Assembly (NCBI RefSeq): GCF_963583255.1 | Contig: NC_084818.1 | Coordinates: 8,812,222-8,876,221, forward strand | Direction of reading: 5' to 3' | DNA from: Pyrus communis | Taxonomy: Eukaryota; Streptophyta; Magnoliopsida; Rosales; Rosaceae | DNA: 64,000 nt | Shown: piece by piece, positions 33,949 to 46,134 of the stretch | Numbering within the stretch: the stretch's first letter is position 1 | Layout: each line of letters starts with the position of its first letter | Notes under the pieces: generated by a model | The model's database searches: none | Told to the model about the DNA's origin: nothing | Seen by the model: only the letters and a program-made list of their open reading frames with translations | Program-made: the position numbers and the translations under genes

Positions 33949-35126
33949 GCAGCAGCGACGCACCTGAAGAAGGAGATGCAGTGCGTTTGAATGTGAGCCG
34001 ACTACCTGGGTTCGGATTCTCCCCCACTGATGAGTTGCTGGTCAGCTACTACCTGAAGAACAAGATAGAGGGGACGGATTCCCATTTCCGCCACGTCATC
34101 CCTGAAATCGATGTCTGCAAGTACGAGCCCTGCGATCTTCCTGGTAAACCCATTATTCTATCTCACTTTTTCTTCAGTGGCCATACATCTTGTTTGCAAT
34201 GGATTCTGCCGTTGATTATGTAAATCTATACCATCTTGTTTCAGTTTTTCTTCATTCAGAATTGAATTTGGTTGGTTTCGATTTGTTGTCTTCTGTAGTG
34301 ATTCCAGTGCTCTATTTCTATTGTATGATGTTGTATGCATAAATTTATGGTCTTATCAGTTTTTTTACTTCAAGAATTGGAGTCCGATGTTCCGGGTTCA
34401 AATTCCCTCCTCCCTCCCCTTAGCATAGCTCAAAGTAAAGTAGTAATATCACTTGTACCTCAAGAATTGAAGTGGGTTGGTTTCAATTTCAATATATTGT
34501 TTTGTGTTGCATTTCGATTTAATTTCCCTTTAAATAGCCGACCGATCGATATCTCTTTCCTATCGTATAATATTGTTGCACCCAAAAATTTATGATCTTG
34601 TTTCAGTGTTTGTGTTTTTTGTTCTTCAAGAGTTGGAGTGGGTTGGTTTCAAATTTTGAACATTTTGTTTTGTTGTTGGATTTCAGCATTCTTCCCAGAA
34701 GTTCATGGGAAGGAGTGGTTCTTCTTTAGCCGGCTCGATTACAAGTACAACGGCACTCGCTGCAACCGGGTCACGGATCAAGGCTTTTACAAGATCACAG
34801 GGAAGGACCGTGAGATCAGGGCTGAAGAATCCAAAGCTGTGATTGGGAAGAAGAGGAGTCTGACATTCTATGAACGTCGTCTGCCGAAATCAAAGAAGAC
34901 TAATTGGGTAGTCCATGAATATAATCTCACAGAAACTAAGGTGAGTTCTAAACCCACCAAGCAGATGAACTTTGTCCTCTGGCGCATAAAGAACATGTCA
35001 GCTAGTTATAAGAAGCCGAATGGTGATCCAATCCACGGCGAATTAGCTGATACAGGTGCTACCTCGGAAGATTATCAAGCTGCTGTAAGTGATGTGATTG
35101 CAGAGCCAGTGGAACAGCTGGGATAA
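33945..35126 (+). CDS. NAC transcription factor, gene 3 (twin of gene 2)
   Basis: Exons are 33945-34143 and 34687-35126, giving 212 aa. The ATG at 33945 is chosen because the open frame upstream is only GA repeat. Subdomain A reads GFGFSPTDELLVSYYLKNK, B EIDVCKYEPCDLP, C FSRLDYKYNGTRCNR...ITGKDRE, D AVIGKKRSLTFYERRL...KTNWVVHEYNL and E NFVLWRIKNM. The 543-bp intron has the same length as in gene 2 and only a few differences, so the two arose from a recent direct duplication with a spacing of about 4.25 kb. It stops (GGATAA) just where gene 2 reads GGATAC and continues, leaving almost no tail. The function would be DNA binding or dimerisation without an activation domain, which is inference. 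Confidence 0.82.
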
Positions 35127-35539
35127 TCCTTTGATAACCTTCAGATTAAAACTCTGGTCTCTAGTAAATATGGCTTTAATTAATTTCCCTGCATCAGCTG
35201 CTGCGTTCCTGTGCAGCATTTCTGCTTTTCCTCTAACCTTATATGTTGTATTCTTGTTAATGTTGTTTACTTAAAACCTATTAATCTCAGTGGAATTTTG
35301 TGTTATATTATCTTCTCATTTTTTTAGCCAAAATGTTAAGTGATTGATTGTGCTTTTATTTTGCTTTTTATTTTTATAAACCTTCGATGATACAAGAAGA
35401 ATTTTATTGATAACGCAAAAGAAGTTACAACTAGTATAACCCCTCAAAAGGATCTCCCGTTCTTCCATCAAATATTCTACCTTTTTCGGATACTCAATTT
35501 CAAATACCCATGGATTTGCTGTTTGCTTATGAAAAAATC
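35127..35539. other. NAC gene 3 3' flank and unassigned sequence
   Basis: 35127-35230 matches the gene 2 3' flank ('gctgctgcgttcctgtgcag'). On the minus strand 35400-35520 is open and encodes KKVEYLMEEREILLRGYTSC, which I cannot assign. It may belong to the adjoining organelle-derived insert. Confidence 0.4.
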
Positions 35540-35613
35540 AAAGCCCTTTATCAGATTTGAATCGATGACTTAAGCCTTACCATAGCGTTACTCTACCACT
35601 GAGTTAAAAAGGC
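35540..35613 (-). pseudogene. trnT-GGU: Plastid trnT-GGU copy in nuclear DNA
   Basis: The minus strand carries a near full-length chloroplast tRNA-Thr: the D-arm TAACTCAGTGGTAGAG, the anticodon loop with GGT, and the T-arm TTCAAATC. The differences from the plastid gene that I recall are mainly C/G to T/A changes, typical of methylated nuclear inserts. Stem pairs are broken, so it is unlikely to function. Confidence 0.8.
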
Positions 35614-35885
35614 TCACTAATGAGTACCGCATCTTCAGAATTGTAACCTTCCCATGCCATATAAGCTACTCATATGTATTTTCCCAAAGCAGTTCACCGC
35701 CTACCGTAGTAGCACTGTTTGCTAAAATTTGTCCCTTTTTAATACATTTACCTTGCCAAACCTAGGGTTTTTCGTGCACACAAGTATTTTTGTTGCAAAA
35801 TTGATATATAACTAATGGAATGTTTAGAGTATCCCCATTTCCCAATAAAATGATCTTGTCAGTATCAACATTACCCTTCTAGAAA
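35614..35885 (-). pseudogene. rpoB: Plastid rpoB fragment (NUPT)
   Basis: On the minus strand the frame reads [29 protein letters not shown], GKCIKKGQILANSATTVGGE and then, after a shift, AYMAWEGYNSEDAVLIS. This is the plastid RNA polymerase beta subunit. Stops and frameshifts show it is dead. In chloroplast genomes rpoB and trnT-GGU are several kilobases apart, so the direct join to trnT means the insert is a mosaic or was deleted after insertion. Confidence 0.85.
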
Positions 35886-35899
35886 AGCAAACAATAAAA

Positions 35900-36190
35900 A
35901 TACAAAGAAAAGAGACGGGACATGAAACCTAACCCTTCTAAAACCAAACCTAAAAATCTAAACATGCAAAACAGATTAAGCAACATCACAAGGTCAAGGA
36001 GAAAAAAAAGTGAGCCAAACCTATATGTCCATTTGCAAATTAATTTGAGAAATGGTAGCCAAGGAAGAAAGTATAGTCTGAAAAATAAGCAACACGAGTT
36101 GCTAATGGAGGGGAATCATGTCATACTAAAGTTGGAGAAGACAAGTCCACATAAGAAAAATTGTCCGCAACAACATTTCCTTCGCAATAT
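35900..36190 (-). mobile_element. L1-type LINE, 3' end (RNase H tail)
   Basis: The minus strand reads EGNVVADNFSYVDLSSP and then PPLATRVAYFSDY, in the style of the C-terminal RNase H region of plant L1-like elements (REGN..AD.LA). The RT part of probably the same element lies at 43815-44640 on the same strand, with the old gypsy element between. Confidence 0.5.
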
Positions 36191-36191
36191 A

Positions 36192-37810
36192 TGTGAAACC
36201 CCATCCCAAATTTAGTGTATTTTCATATTGATCGATTTATGAAATTACCATTTTGCCCTCGAATTGACTTTGTTTGACCGTCTCGTTGAAACGGGTAATG
36301 TTAATTTTCTTAAATTATTCTTAACGTACTTATCGCCACGAACGCGTAAGTACAAACAAATTCGAATTCGGACTTATAACGAAGATTCTACGTTCAAACA
36401 TTGAACGTTTGCGAATATTTTATATTTCATTTTACACATTCTTGAATTGTGAGCCACTGTGACCTACTTTAAAAAGCTTGTCCCCTTACTTTTTCCCCTT
36501 GGACCCGTGCATCCCCCTTCCCCTTTTTCTTTTTATGATGTTTGTAACTCTCTCTCTCCCCCTCTCTTCTCACTTTCTTTACCTTATGTTTTTTGACATC
36601 CTGAATCCGTTTATGATGTCGGTTTTTCGAAATTCAACCATTATGATAGAGTTTTATAAATTGGACCTTTTATGTGCTTAGGTATGATTATCAGTGGCGT
36701 TTCCGTCCCTCCATTTTCGCACGGCGACGACAGAGTATCTGTGAGTGGACCCCTACTAAAATGCATATTTTACTATTAGAAATGCATACATGAAAAACAT
36801 GATTTAATGGTTACGTTTTATGAGTAAATTAGATTTTAAATATTATGAGATATCATGCTTTACTGAGAATATTTTGGAATAACATACTTTATCGATTTCC
36901 TTTTCTTTGTAGTATATATGATGGATGACTACATACTATGAAGATGTTTTGAGATATAATGTTTGAGCTACTAAGCTTTGTTGAGATATATGTACTTATG
37001 TAGGAAATATTATATTCAATGGTTTTGTGCTTATCTAGTGGTCACTGTTCTGCCCACAGGCGATGATACTTATATTGTCTTTGGCATGGCGTGTGCAGGT
37101 GGCTTCAGCCGAAATATACTTATATTGGCTTTGGTCGGGCTTGTGTAGGTGGCTTCAGCCAGAAGATATTTATGTTGGCTTCAGCCTGGCGTGTGTAGGT
37201 GGCTTCAGTCGGAAGACTTCTATATGCCTTCGGGCGATACTGATGCCACTATTTAACACATTATATATAATATATGTTTTACGAAGGTTTTATGGCATGC
37301 TAGGGTTTTCAAAAAACCTACTATATATTATGCTATTGAGTTTTCATAAACTTTGGGGGTTAGTACGTTGAATAACTATTTCTGTATTATTTATATATCA
37401 ACTTGGTCCACTCACTTTTTTTTTGCACTCACTCATGACAAAGGAATGAGGCATACGATCCAAGCTATGAGGCATTCCCCTACCAATGATATCGTGTCAT
37501 CCTCTTTGCTTTTGACTTCACCTGTAATAGCACTTTTTGTTACACCTTCCGCTTGTATTTTGAATTAGATATATGCTTTGAACATGTCATGCATTAACAC
37601 ATTCATTTTATTTGACAATTGACTTTTTAATATTATTTTGGTAAAGTTTATATTTGAATATTAAATTGCATAGTTCGCGTGAAATTTATATGCATGTTTC
37701 ACATGTTCTCGGCATATGCATTCATTAAATGGCTTGCATCACCTTCGGATGTCGGCCAACATGTGGCCATCCCACTGTCCCCTGGACATCAGGATTGGAG
37801 CGTGTTAGAT
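36192..37810 (+). repeat. 5' LTR of the old gypsy element
   Basis: It starts TGTGAAACCCCATCCC, matching the 3' LTR. Compared with that, it lacks about 950 bp after the pyrimidine-rich stretch near 36,580, then resumes at 'gacatcctgaatccgtttat'. A run of imperfect repeats ('gcgtgtgtaggtggcttcag') lies at 37,085-37,215. Confidence 0.75.
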
Positions 37811-37823
37811 TGGTATCAAAGCA
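37811..37823 (+). other. Primer binding site, initiator tRNA-Met (mutated)
   Basis: TGGTATCAAAGCA differs by one base from the usual TGGTATCAGAGC, and lies at the end of the 5' LTR. Confidence 0.75.
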
Positions 37824-37917
37824 TACTTAGGACTTCATTTTTCCATTTGGTAAATTATAACCTTTCTTGTGGCCATAGTCTTTCGTTCTTCTAAATTTTG
37901 TTTGCCTCTTATTAGAA

Positions 37918-39000
37918 TCATGGATAATCCTGGTAGGAATGTACCTCAACGACCTCATTTTGGTTTAATGGGAGGAATTTAGTAGTTGACCTTCGCTTAC
38001 AGAATGTTTTTCCTGGTAGTAGCAGGCCAAGTCGTACATGTACTAAGATTGCTCGTAGCCACGACGTTACGGAGCTTAATATGGTTGGAGTCTGTGAAGA
38101 GGCTAATGATTGGTTGGAAAAGATGGAAGACACTTTAGAGAGTATGAAATGCCCATCATCTGAATGGGCAAATACCGATGATTACTTCATTAAGGGGAAT
38201 GCGAGTGGAAGTTAATGACAAGCTCTCGCCCACATAATTCTTTGATGACTTAGGCTACATTCAAGAGACTTTTCAGCACACACTTTTTGAGCCCGGATTA
38301 TCAGCTGAGGAAAATACAGGAATTCATAGAGTTCTGCTAGGGCAATCTGAGTATTATAGAGTTTGATAGCATTTTTCGGTGCTTGTCGAGACACCAAGAG
38401 GGAACCTATGGGAACCAGCGGGAGATGATGATACAGCTGCAGATTGCTATGAACCAGGACATTTGTGAGCTTCTGGCACCACAGAGGTATGCTTCCTACA
38501 AGGATATGCTTGAGGTGGCTTTGAGGGTCGAACAGACGAGGTGGATTAAACTTAACCAGAATCAGCCTTGAACTCAAAATCAGCCTCGGAACCAGAATCA
38601 GCGGGGTCGTGGATTCTGATCCCAGAGTATGAGGGAGCCTTCTACTTCTTCTCATTCTTTCGGCTCAAGACACTCTAAGTCTTTGAAACAACATGGTCAG
38701 GGTTCAGGATCATCTAGCAAGGGCTCAAGTAGTGAGTCGGTGAGGCAATCATTTAGCCACTTTAATTCATCAATTGCGGCTTGCGCACATTGTGATATAC
38801 ACCATCTTGGAGATTGAGTTGTGAGTGCTGCCATGTGTCACCAGTGTAGTGGCACTAGGCACTATGCCCGTATTTTCCCTTCGACGAACCCATTAGAGAG
38901 TTACGGTGGGGGAAGTAACCCGAATACTTAGAGTTATAGCGGTACTAAAAGTTATGGCGGCAGTAGTAATCCGAATACCCAGTTTTCTGCTCAGTGACAA
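37918..39000 (+). pseudogene. gag remnant
   Basis: Broken frames give ICELLAPQRYASYKDMLEVA and EQTR near 38,460-38,540, and a decayed zinc knuckle CHQCSGTRHYAR near 38,835. There are several stops. Confidence 0.65.
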
Positions 39001-39529
39001 CCACAGCATTCTAGAGCAGCTTCAAGCAATCGTGCTTAGGGGAACTAAGCCGACCGCAACAAAGGCATTAGTACTCGAGGTGGCCATAACAGTGGTTTGG
39101 GACGTCAAGCTCATGGGCATATCAACGCCATGACTCAGACTCGCAACTTGCATCGCTCGATTATGATATGTTCATGCAATTGCCACTTGGAGATCTATTC
39201 TGTGCACAATAGGAGTTTAGAGATTGCCCAGTTATTGTTGAAGGGGAACTTATGAAGGCCAATTTGATTCCCTTCAAATTTTGGAGTCCAGTGCCATTCT
39301 ACGAATGGATTAGCTATCTAAGCATAATGCCTATGTTGAATGTAGGGAGAAATTGGTGACTTTTGATTGGCCTAAACGATCAGCAATCACTTTTCAGGGT
39401 GAATGACAGATCCTCCAGAATAGTATTATCTTCACCATCCAGACAACAAAGTTACTGCAGAAGGTTTGTGGGCTTCTTAGCTCACGTGGTCACGTAAGGT
39501 GAACCTTCTCTGTGTGCTGGAGATATACC

Positions 39530-42200
39530 AGTGGTGAATGAATTCACCGATGTATTTCTTGAGGATTTGTTGGGGTTACCATTTGTGAGGGAAATCGAAT
39601 TCACAATTGATTTACTTCCAGCTACCAACCATATTTCATTGGCACTATACCAAATGACACCGATTGAGTTGAGATAATTGAAAATTCAACTTCAAGGGCT
39701 TGTGGACAAGGGTTACATCTAGCCCAGTATGTCTCCCTGGGGCACTCCTGTATTGTTTGTTAGGAAAAAAGACTTTGCATCGACTACAGACAACTGAATT
39801 GGGTGACAATGAAGAACCGTTACCTCCTGCCTTGTTGATGATCTATTTGACCAATTAAGAGGTGCTCAAGTGTTTTCTAAGATCGAGCTTCATTCAGGTT
39901 ACAACCAGTTACTTATCCGGAACAAAGATGTATCGAAGATTGCTTTCTGCACTAGGTATATACACTATGAGTTCCGTGTCATGCCTTTTGGGTAACTAAT
40001 GCACTCGAGCTTTCATGGATTTGATGAATAGAGTTTTCAGACTGTATCTCAATCAGTTTATGATTGTATCCATTGATGTTATCTTGATCTACTCCAAGAA
40101 TAATGTTGAGTACAGAAAACATCTGAAGTTGGTGTTGGAGAGATTGAGGAAGCACTAGCTATTTGCGAAGTTCAGTAAGTGTCAGTTTTGGCTAGACCGG
40201 ATTAGTTTCCTCGGGTATGTGGTTTCCATTAAGGGAATTAGTGTGGACCCTCAGAAGATTTCGGCAGTGTCTAAATGAAAGCAACCGAGGAATGTTACTG
40301 AAGTGAGGAGTTTTCTGGGACTGGCTGGCTATTACCGATGTTTTGCGCAGGATTTCTTGGCAATCACCTTGCCTCTTACTAAATTGACTTAGAAAAGGGT
40401 CAAATTCTACTGGGATGAAAATTATGAATGAAGTTTTCAAAAGCTTAAACAGTGTTTTACTCATGCCTCCGTCCTCGCTCTTCGAGACGATGGCGGTGAG
40501 TTTGATATCTATAGTGATGCATCCTTGTTGATATTGGGTTGTGTTCTGATACAGCAACGGAAAGTCATCTTCTATGCTTCCAGGCAACTGAAAACTCACA
40601 AGAAAACTACCATACTCAATGATCTAGAACTCGGAGCAATGGTCTTTGTTCTAAAAATCTGGCGACATTACTTGTACAGCAAGAAGTGCCGCACCTTTAC
40701 TGATCACAAGAGTCTGAAGTATGTCTTCACCCAGAAGCAGTTGAATTTGAGGCAGAGAATGTGGATGAAACTTATTAGTGACTATGATTGCATTATTGAG
40801 TATCACCCTGGTCACGCCAACGTCGTAGCAGATGCACTTAGCCGGAAGTCTTATAGACAGCTTGCCTCCCTTCGAGCTATCCATGTTCTGCTACTATTTT
40901 CTCTTCGAGAAACCAACGTTAGAATGATACCAGACTCATAGGGAGCATTGTTAGCACACTTCCAAATTAGGCCTGTTTTGGTGGATTTGGTTCAGGAATC
41001 TCAGAAGCTCGACCAATAGTGTGCAGACCTAAAGGAACAAGTGCGGAATGGTTCTAGGTGAGATTTGAAAATCCGGAAAGATGGAGCCTTGATGATGGGA
41101 AATAGGTTGTTTATACCTAAGGACAATGAAGTTGTGAAGAAGGAAATTCTTGATGTCGTTCATATTCCGGTATATGTCATGTATCTGGGGAGTACCAAAT
41201 TGTATCACGCTATCCGTCTGTTCTACTATTGGTATAAGATGAAACGGGATGTCGCAGAGTATGTAAAGAGATGTATTATTTGCCATCAGGTGAAGGTGGA
41301 CAGATAGATACCTGAGGGGCTAATGTAGAATCTCCTTATACCAGCGTGGAAGTGAGAAGACATCACCATGGATTTCATGTATGGTTCGCCAAGCACACGG
41401 TCGAGGTTTGATGGCATTTGAGTGATTATGGATCAACTCACCAAGACTGCTCATTTCTTACCTGTTTGACAAACCTACACACTCGAGAAGTTAGCACAAC
41501 TTTTTATTGATAATATTGTCATACTTCATGGTGCACCCATCACCATCGTTTCGAACAGAGATCCAAGATTCACCTCTAGATTTTGGAGAGTGTTCTATGA
41601 TGCCATGAATACTCAACTGTTGTATAGCACTGCCTATCATCCACAGACCGATGGTCAATCTAAAAGGTTAATTTAGACTTTGGAGGACATGTTAAGAATG
41701 TCTGTTCTCTAGTGGTATGGTAGTTGGGATAGTTAACTACTATTAATCGAGTTTGCCTACAACAACAACTACCACTTCAGTATTGGCATGGCACCGTTTG
41801 AGGCACTATATAGGAAAGCATGATGGACACCATAATGTTGGACTGAGGTTGGTGAACGGGTGTTAGTAGGGCCAAAAATTGTCGACACCACTAATACTAA
41901 TATCCAGTTGATAAAGAGGAACCTAAAGGCAACACAAGATCTACAGAATAGCATTGTGGATCAACATTCCAGGGATCGTGAGTATAAGATTGGTGATTTT
42001 TTCTTCCTGAAGTTGTCGCCCTTGAAGGGTGTGGTTCGTTTTGGTAAACGAGAAATTTGAGTCCTCGATATGTTGGCCCCTACTGAATCACTGAAAGGAT
42101 TAACGTAGTTGCTTATAGATTAGAGCTACCACCAGAATTGTCGCAGATTGAAGACTATTCCATGCTGCGAAAGTATGTACCGGATCCCTCTCATGTTATT
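39530..42200 (+). pseudogene. pol remnant (RT, RNase H, integrase)
   Basis: RT pieces run from about 39,560 to 40,200, and the active-site motif is mutated to SIDV. RNase H is the best kept stretch (40525-40941). The integrase zinc finger is at about 41,150-41,305 (CIICHQVKVDR). The core catalytic domain is broken by stops at about 41,330-41,850, with PQTDGQSKR near 41,640. The C-terminal part lies near 41,980-42,180. Confidence 0.8.
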
Positions 42201-42380
42201 CAGCCGGAACCATTAGAGGTGAGTCAAGACAATCATCGAGTTATGTTGAGGAACCAGCGACGATCATCAATCGACAGGATAAAACTTTGAGGAACAAAGT
42301 CATACTGATGAGGAGTTAGTATCCATACCTATTTATCTAAGTTTGTAATCTTAGGATGAAATTCTTTTAAGGGGGTAGAT

Positions 42381-43812
42381 TGTGAAACCCTGTCCCAAAT
42401 TTAGTGTATTTTCATATTAACTAATTTATGAAATTACCATTCTGCCCTCGAGTTGACTTTGTTTGACCATCTCGTTGAAATGAGTAACGTTAATTTTCTT
42501 AAATTATTCTTAACATACTTATCTCCACGAACGCGTAGGTGCAAACGGATTCGAATTCGAACTTATAACGAAGATTCTACGTTCAAATGTCGAACGTTTG
42601 CGAATATTTTGTGTTTCATCTTACACATTCTTGAATTGTGAGCTATTGGAACCCATTTTGGAAAGCTTGTCCCCTTGCTTTTTCCCCTTGGACCCATGCA
42701 TCCCCTTTCCCTCTTTTCTTTTTTCTGATTTTTGTAACTCTTTCTCTCCCTCATTTCTCATTTTCTCCATTTTTTCGCTATCTCTTCCCTCTCACTCCCG
42801 TGCTCTCTCTTTGCATTTCTCACTCTCCTCTTTGAAAATCACACAACAACCATCCCAAATCCCCACCACGTGGACAGAGAAGCTTCGGAAAACCCCATGC
42901 CAACCGAGGAACACTTTAACAATGTGGTCACTATTCATCATCTTCCCCGATGTGTTTCATGATTTTTCCGACTTTGGTAAGCTTCTAGAAACTCTTGGGA
43001 TGTGTTTTAAGAGTAGATCGAAACTTGTTTTGAGTTGTACATACATGTTAATCGTAGAAAATAGCTAATTTTTCGATGAGCATTGCCACTTTCGAGGTGT
43101 TTTTCTGCCAAACCATGATGAGTTAGTAGTTGTGTAAGGTACCATTCTCTTCATCCCATTGAGTACTATAACTTTGGTTTTTGAACCACTTGATTTGGTT
43201 AAGTATTGAAGAAGTTATGAGCGTTTGAAAATTAGCCCAAAAACCAGCCAAACTATAGCCTGAAACCGGGTCGACCCGACCCGTTTAACCTCAACCCAAA
43301 TTCATTTGGGCCATGTTATCTAGCCTAATAGCCTAAGCCCAAACCCAATTGAGCCTAGCCTAATAATTTAGTAACCTAGAATCCCAACCAGGCCTTTGCG
43401 TCATGGAGTCTAGCCCAAGCTTTAGGCCCAAACCCAAATAACCCCATGCCCAAGCCAGGACCCTAAGCCCAAGCCTAGAAACCCAAACCCTAAGCCTAGC
43501 CAGCATGTGGGTCCGTGCATGAGCCTGTGTGTGGGTGAGAGTGAGGCTGAGCTTTAGCCGGCGCGAGGAGCACAAACACCTTCATCGGAGGCACATAGTG
43601 GTGTCGGTGACTTTTCCACCAACTTTTCGGCAACCCATCACGACGTGTAGGGCAGTGCGTGGCCGTCGAGGCCACCACTTTGTGGTGGCGTGTGAGGCCA
43701 CGTGTAGCAACGCGTAGGGGTACCCGAGGTCCCCCTTTATGTTTTTCGACGTCTTGAATTCGTTTATGACGTTTGTTTTCTAAAATTCAACAGTTATGAC
43801 AGAGTTTTGTTA
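42381..43812 (+). repeat. 3' LTR of the old gypsy element, truncated
   Basis: It follows the purine tract GGGGGTAGA (42371-42379). It retains the central part absent from the 5' LTR. It breaks off after 'cagttatgacagagttttg'. The distal third found in the 5' LTR is missing. Confidence 0.8.
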
Positions 43813-43814
43813 AG

Positions 43815-44640
43815 GTGCAAGAGGAAAACGTTAACGAGCGAATGAACTCCACATATAAGAGGATTGTAAAGCATCTTGGCTAAAACTAACAAAAGTTGTC
43901 AAGTTCAATGTTAAATCCCGAAGATCAAGGCCACCCTCATGCTTAGGTTGACACATAATACTCCAATCAACAATTACTAGCTTTCGTGAAGCCAAGTCCC
44001 TTGACCAAATAAAATTTTGTGTACAAGCAGAGAGATGCTTTAAAAGGCAAATGGGCTATTGATAAACTGAGATGCTATGGAAAAAACAAGTTTTGATAAA
44101 CAAATTGCACCAATTAGAGTAGTCCAGCCATTGAGAGAAGTTTACCTTTCCAACCTGAAAGAAGAGCTTTAGTCTTATCCACCAAAGCTTGAAAGTGAAT
44201 TCTGCTTGGCTTACAACGAAAAATGGATTCCAAGATAAATGAAAGGAACAACACCCATACGAAAGCCAAGATGTCTCGAGACATTTACTCTACGATTGGC
44301 AGATGTGGAGTCGAGATAAAAAGTACTTTTAGTTGCATTAACAAGTTGTCCCGATGCATAACCATACTTATCCAAAAACTTTCGAATAGAACGAAGAGAT
44401 CGAACATTCCCACGAAAAAAAATAAAAAGATCATTAGCACATAACACATGAGTTGGAGGGCAACAACTCGGTGGAGCTGAAATAGTAATGATTTGTCTAG
44501 TAGAGTAGAGTAGAGTAGAGTAGAGTAAAGATAAACTTCTACCTAGAGCTTCCTAAGCTAAACAAAAAAGTAGTTGAGAAAGAGGATCTCCCTGACGTAC
44601 ACCTTGAGAACAAGATAGAATCTGAGAAAGTAGTCTACAA
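43815..44640 (-). mobile_element. L1-type LINE, reverse transcriptase part
   Basis: The minus strand encodes CSQGVRQGDPLSQLLFCLA, then (44447-44211) LCANDLFIFFRGNVRSLR and GYASGQLVNATKSTFYLD, then GVVPFIYLGIHF. These are L1 RT motifs. The catalytic ADD is mutated to AND. An AGTAG-type pentanucleotide run (44502-44527) interrupts the frame. The element is dead. Confidence 0.82.
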
Positions 44641-45229
44641 CAAATGAATACAAATTTACATTGGAATGAGATGCACTAATTCAGGGCATTCGGATATAAT
44701 TGGAATAGCTAATTGCTACGGAATAATTATTTTGAATTATTGTGTTTAGTTGTATGTTAATTGAGTTTAAGTTGGTGTCTTTGGAAGAATGGTTTTAGCT
44801 AGTGGCATAGGTGAGATGACAACATTTTTTGCAAAGCTTAATAGGAACTTTTGTAATTTCTTCAAATGTTTCAATGAACGAAAAGAGGGAAATTTTTCCC
44901 ATAACAAATGAGAAGCATATTCTTTTTAAGTTTGCAATTAGAGTTGAGTGACTCCTCCTACATTGAGTGACATCCACGATTAGCAATGTGAAATTATTTA
45001 GATGCCCCTAGTTGAGTGATTCCAGACTATCTGGTTGACCTCATCATTTTCGCCTATTTGTTAAGTGTTGGGCTTAAATTAAATCAAGAGCATGGGGACA
45101 AAATGGCCAACCAAATTTACCCCAAACTCTTCAAGCACCATATCCAGATGGCCATCCAAATTTCATTGAACTACGAGTCGACTTGATTCTCCTGAAAAAA
45201 GAATACATAGGCAAGCTACAAAATCAAGT
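44641..45229. other. Intergenic DNA without recognisable features
   Basis: The sequence is AT-rich with no gene, and I see no match to the array blocks. Confidence 0.4.
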
Positions 45230-45419
45230 ATGACATTTCTTCGTAATTTTAATCATAGAGTGTTTCTCTTGTGGCACATTACTAAAGATTGTAATTAAAA
45301 CATTACTTAATCATGAATGGATCCAAACTTAAATAATATAACCCTATTTTTTTCGAGTAACGGTGAAATTGTGTTGGAAGAAATTTGTTCCCAAATTACA
45401 AGTTTTCGTCAACACTCTT
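45230..45419. repeat. NAC-array 3' flank block (pairs with 31020-31190)
   Basis: The shared 'gagtgtttctcttgtggcac' (minor differences), 'tcgagtaa' and 'gaagaaatttgttcccaaat' show it derives from the 3' flank of a gene-2-like unit. It resumes after the inserted LTR at about 46,150 and runs to 46,440. Confidence 0.75.
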
Positions 45420-46134
45420 TGTTGACATGCAAATTTCAATAAAAAAAAATGTTCACCAATGCATTAAATTTCAGTATGTGAGGACTTACGTGGCATGCAA
45501 TGACGGACGATATTTGATGGAAAGTGATATTTGATTTTAATTTAAATTAATAAATTAATTTATTTATTTAAATTAAATGAAAATGTTAAATTGGGAAGAT
45601 TGATTTGTTTGATTTTTAATTTAATATTTATTTGATTAAATCAAATATTAATTGAAGGAGTAAAATCACAAATCACGAACAAAGACATGAATGAGGCCCT
45701 GGTCCCTTCGTAGGCAAAGCTTGGAAAGTCTATAAATAGGAGGCTTCAGGACAAAGAAATGGTCCAAAAATCGTTTTCACGCCCACACACTAAAACTTTA
45801 AAACTCTAAAGCTCTCAAGCATCCAAATTCCCAAACACTCAAAAGAATTCAGAAAGCCCTCTATGTTCTTCGCCAAAACCTGTGAAGAATCATCAGGTAC
45901 CACACATGCATGCCGGTTCTTCCCTCGCCACAAGCCAAATCGTTGATACAATCATTTATCCAAGATCAAGTCATTGCGACCCTTGGATTAACAGCCCCTA
46001 CATACACACTTTACATGTTTGGAGATCGAATCAGATGATTCAATTAAAGAGATTGTAATCCTACAAATTCATTAATATAAATATTCTTTAGACATGTGTT
46101 TTTATTTCATTTGTCACAGAATTTCTTATGTACA
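45420..46134 (+). mobile_element. Probable solo LTR
   Basis: About 715 bp interrupts the block that aligns to 31020-31450. It starts TGTTGACATG and has a TATA box (TATAAATAGG, 45731) in a typical LTR position. Its right end is near 46134, ending CA. I could not fix a clean TSD, so the borders may be off by some bases. No internal region is present. Confidence 0.6.

Larger units (their letters stand above)
36192..43812 (+). mobile_element. Old, degenerate Ty3/gypsy (chromovirus-like) element
   Basis: Two diverged LTRs, an initiator-Met-tRNA primer site, gag and pol remains and a purine tract are in order. Many stops and shifts break every frame. The RT core reads [10 protein letters not shown], so the second catalytic Asp is gone. 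The RNase H with [18 protein letters not shown] and [16 protein letters not shown] fits the Del/Tekay branch. The LTRs differ much more than those of the 830-12105 element, so it is far older. It appears to be inserted in the L1 LINE. Confidence 0.88.

Noticed and set aside
35540..35613. Functional tRNA-Thr gene
   Set aside because: Stem mismatches from transitions and the direct attachment to a dead rpoB piece show that it is a plastid-derived relic.
40525..40941. Separate gene encoding an RNase H-like protein
   Set aside because: It is the best-kept piece of the pol region of the degenerate gypsy element, with RT upstream and integrase downstream.
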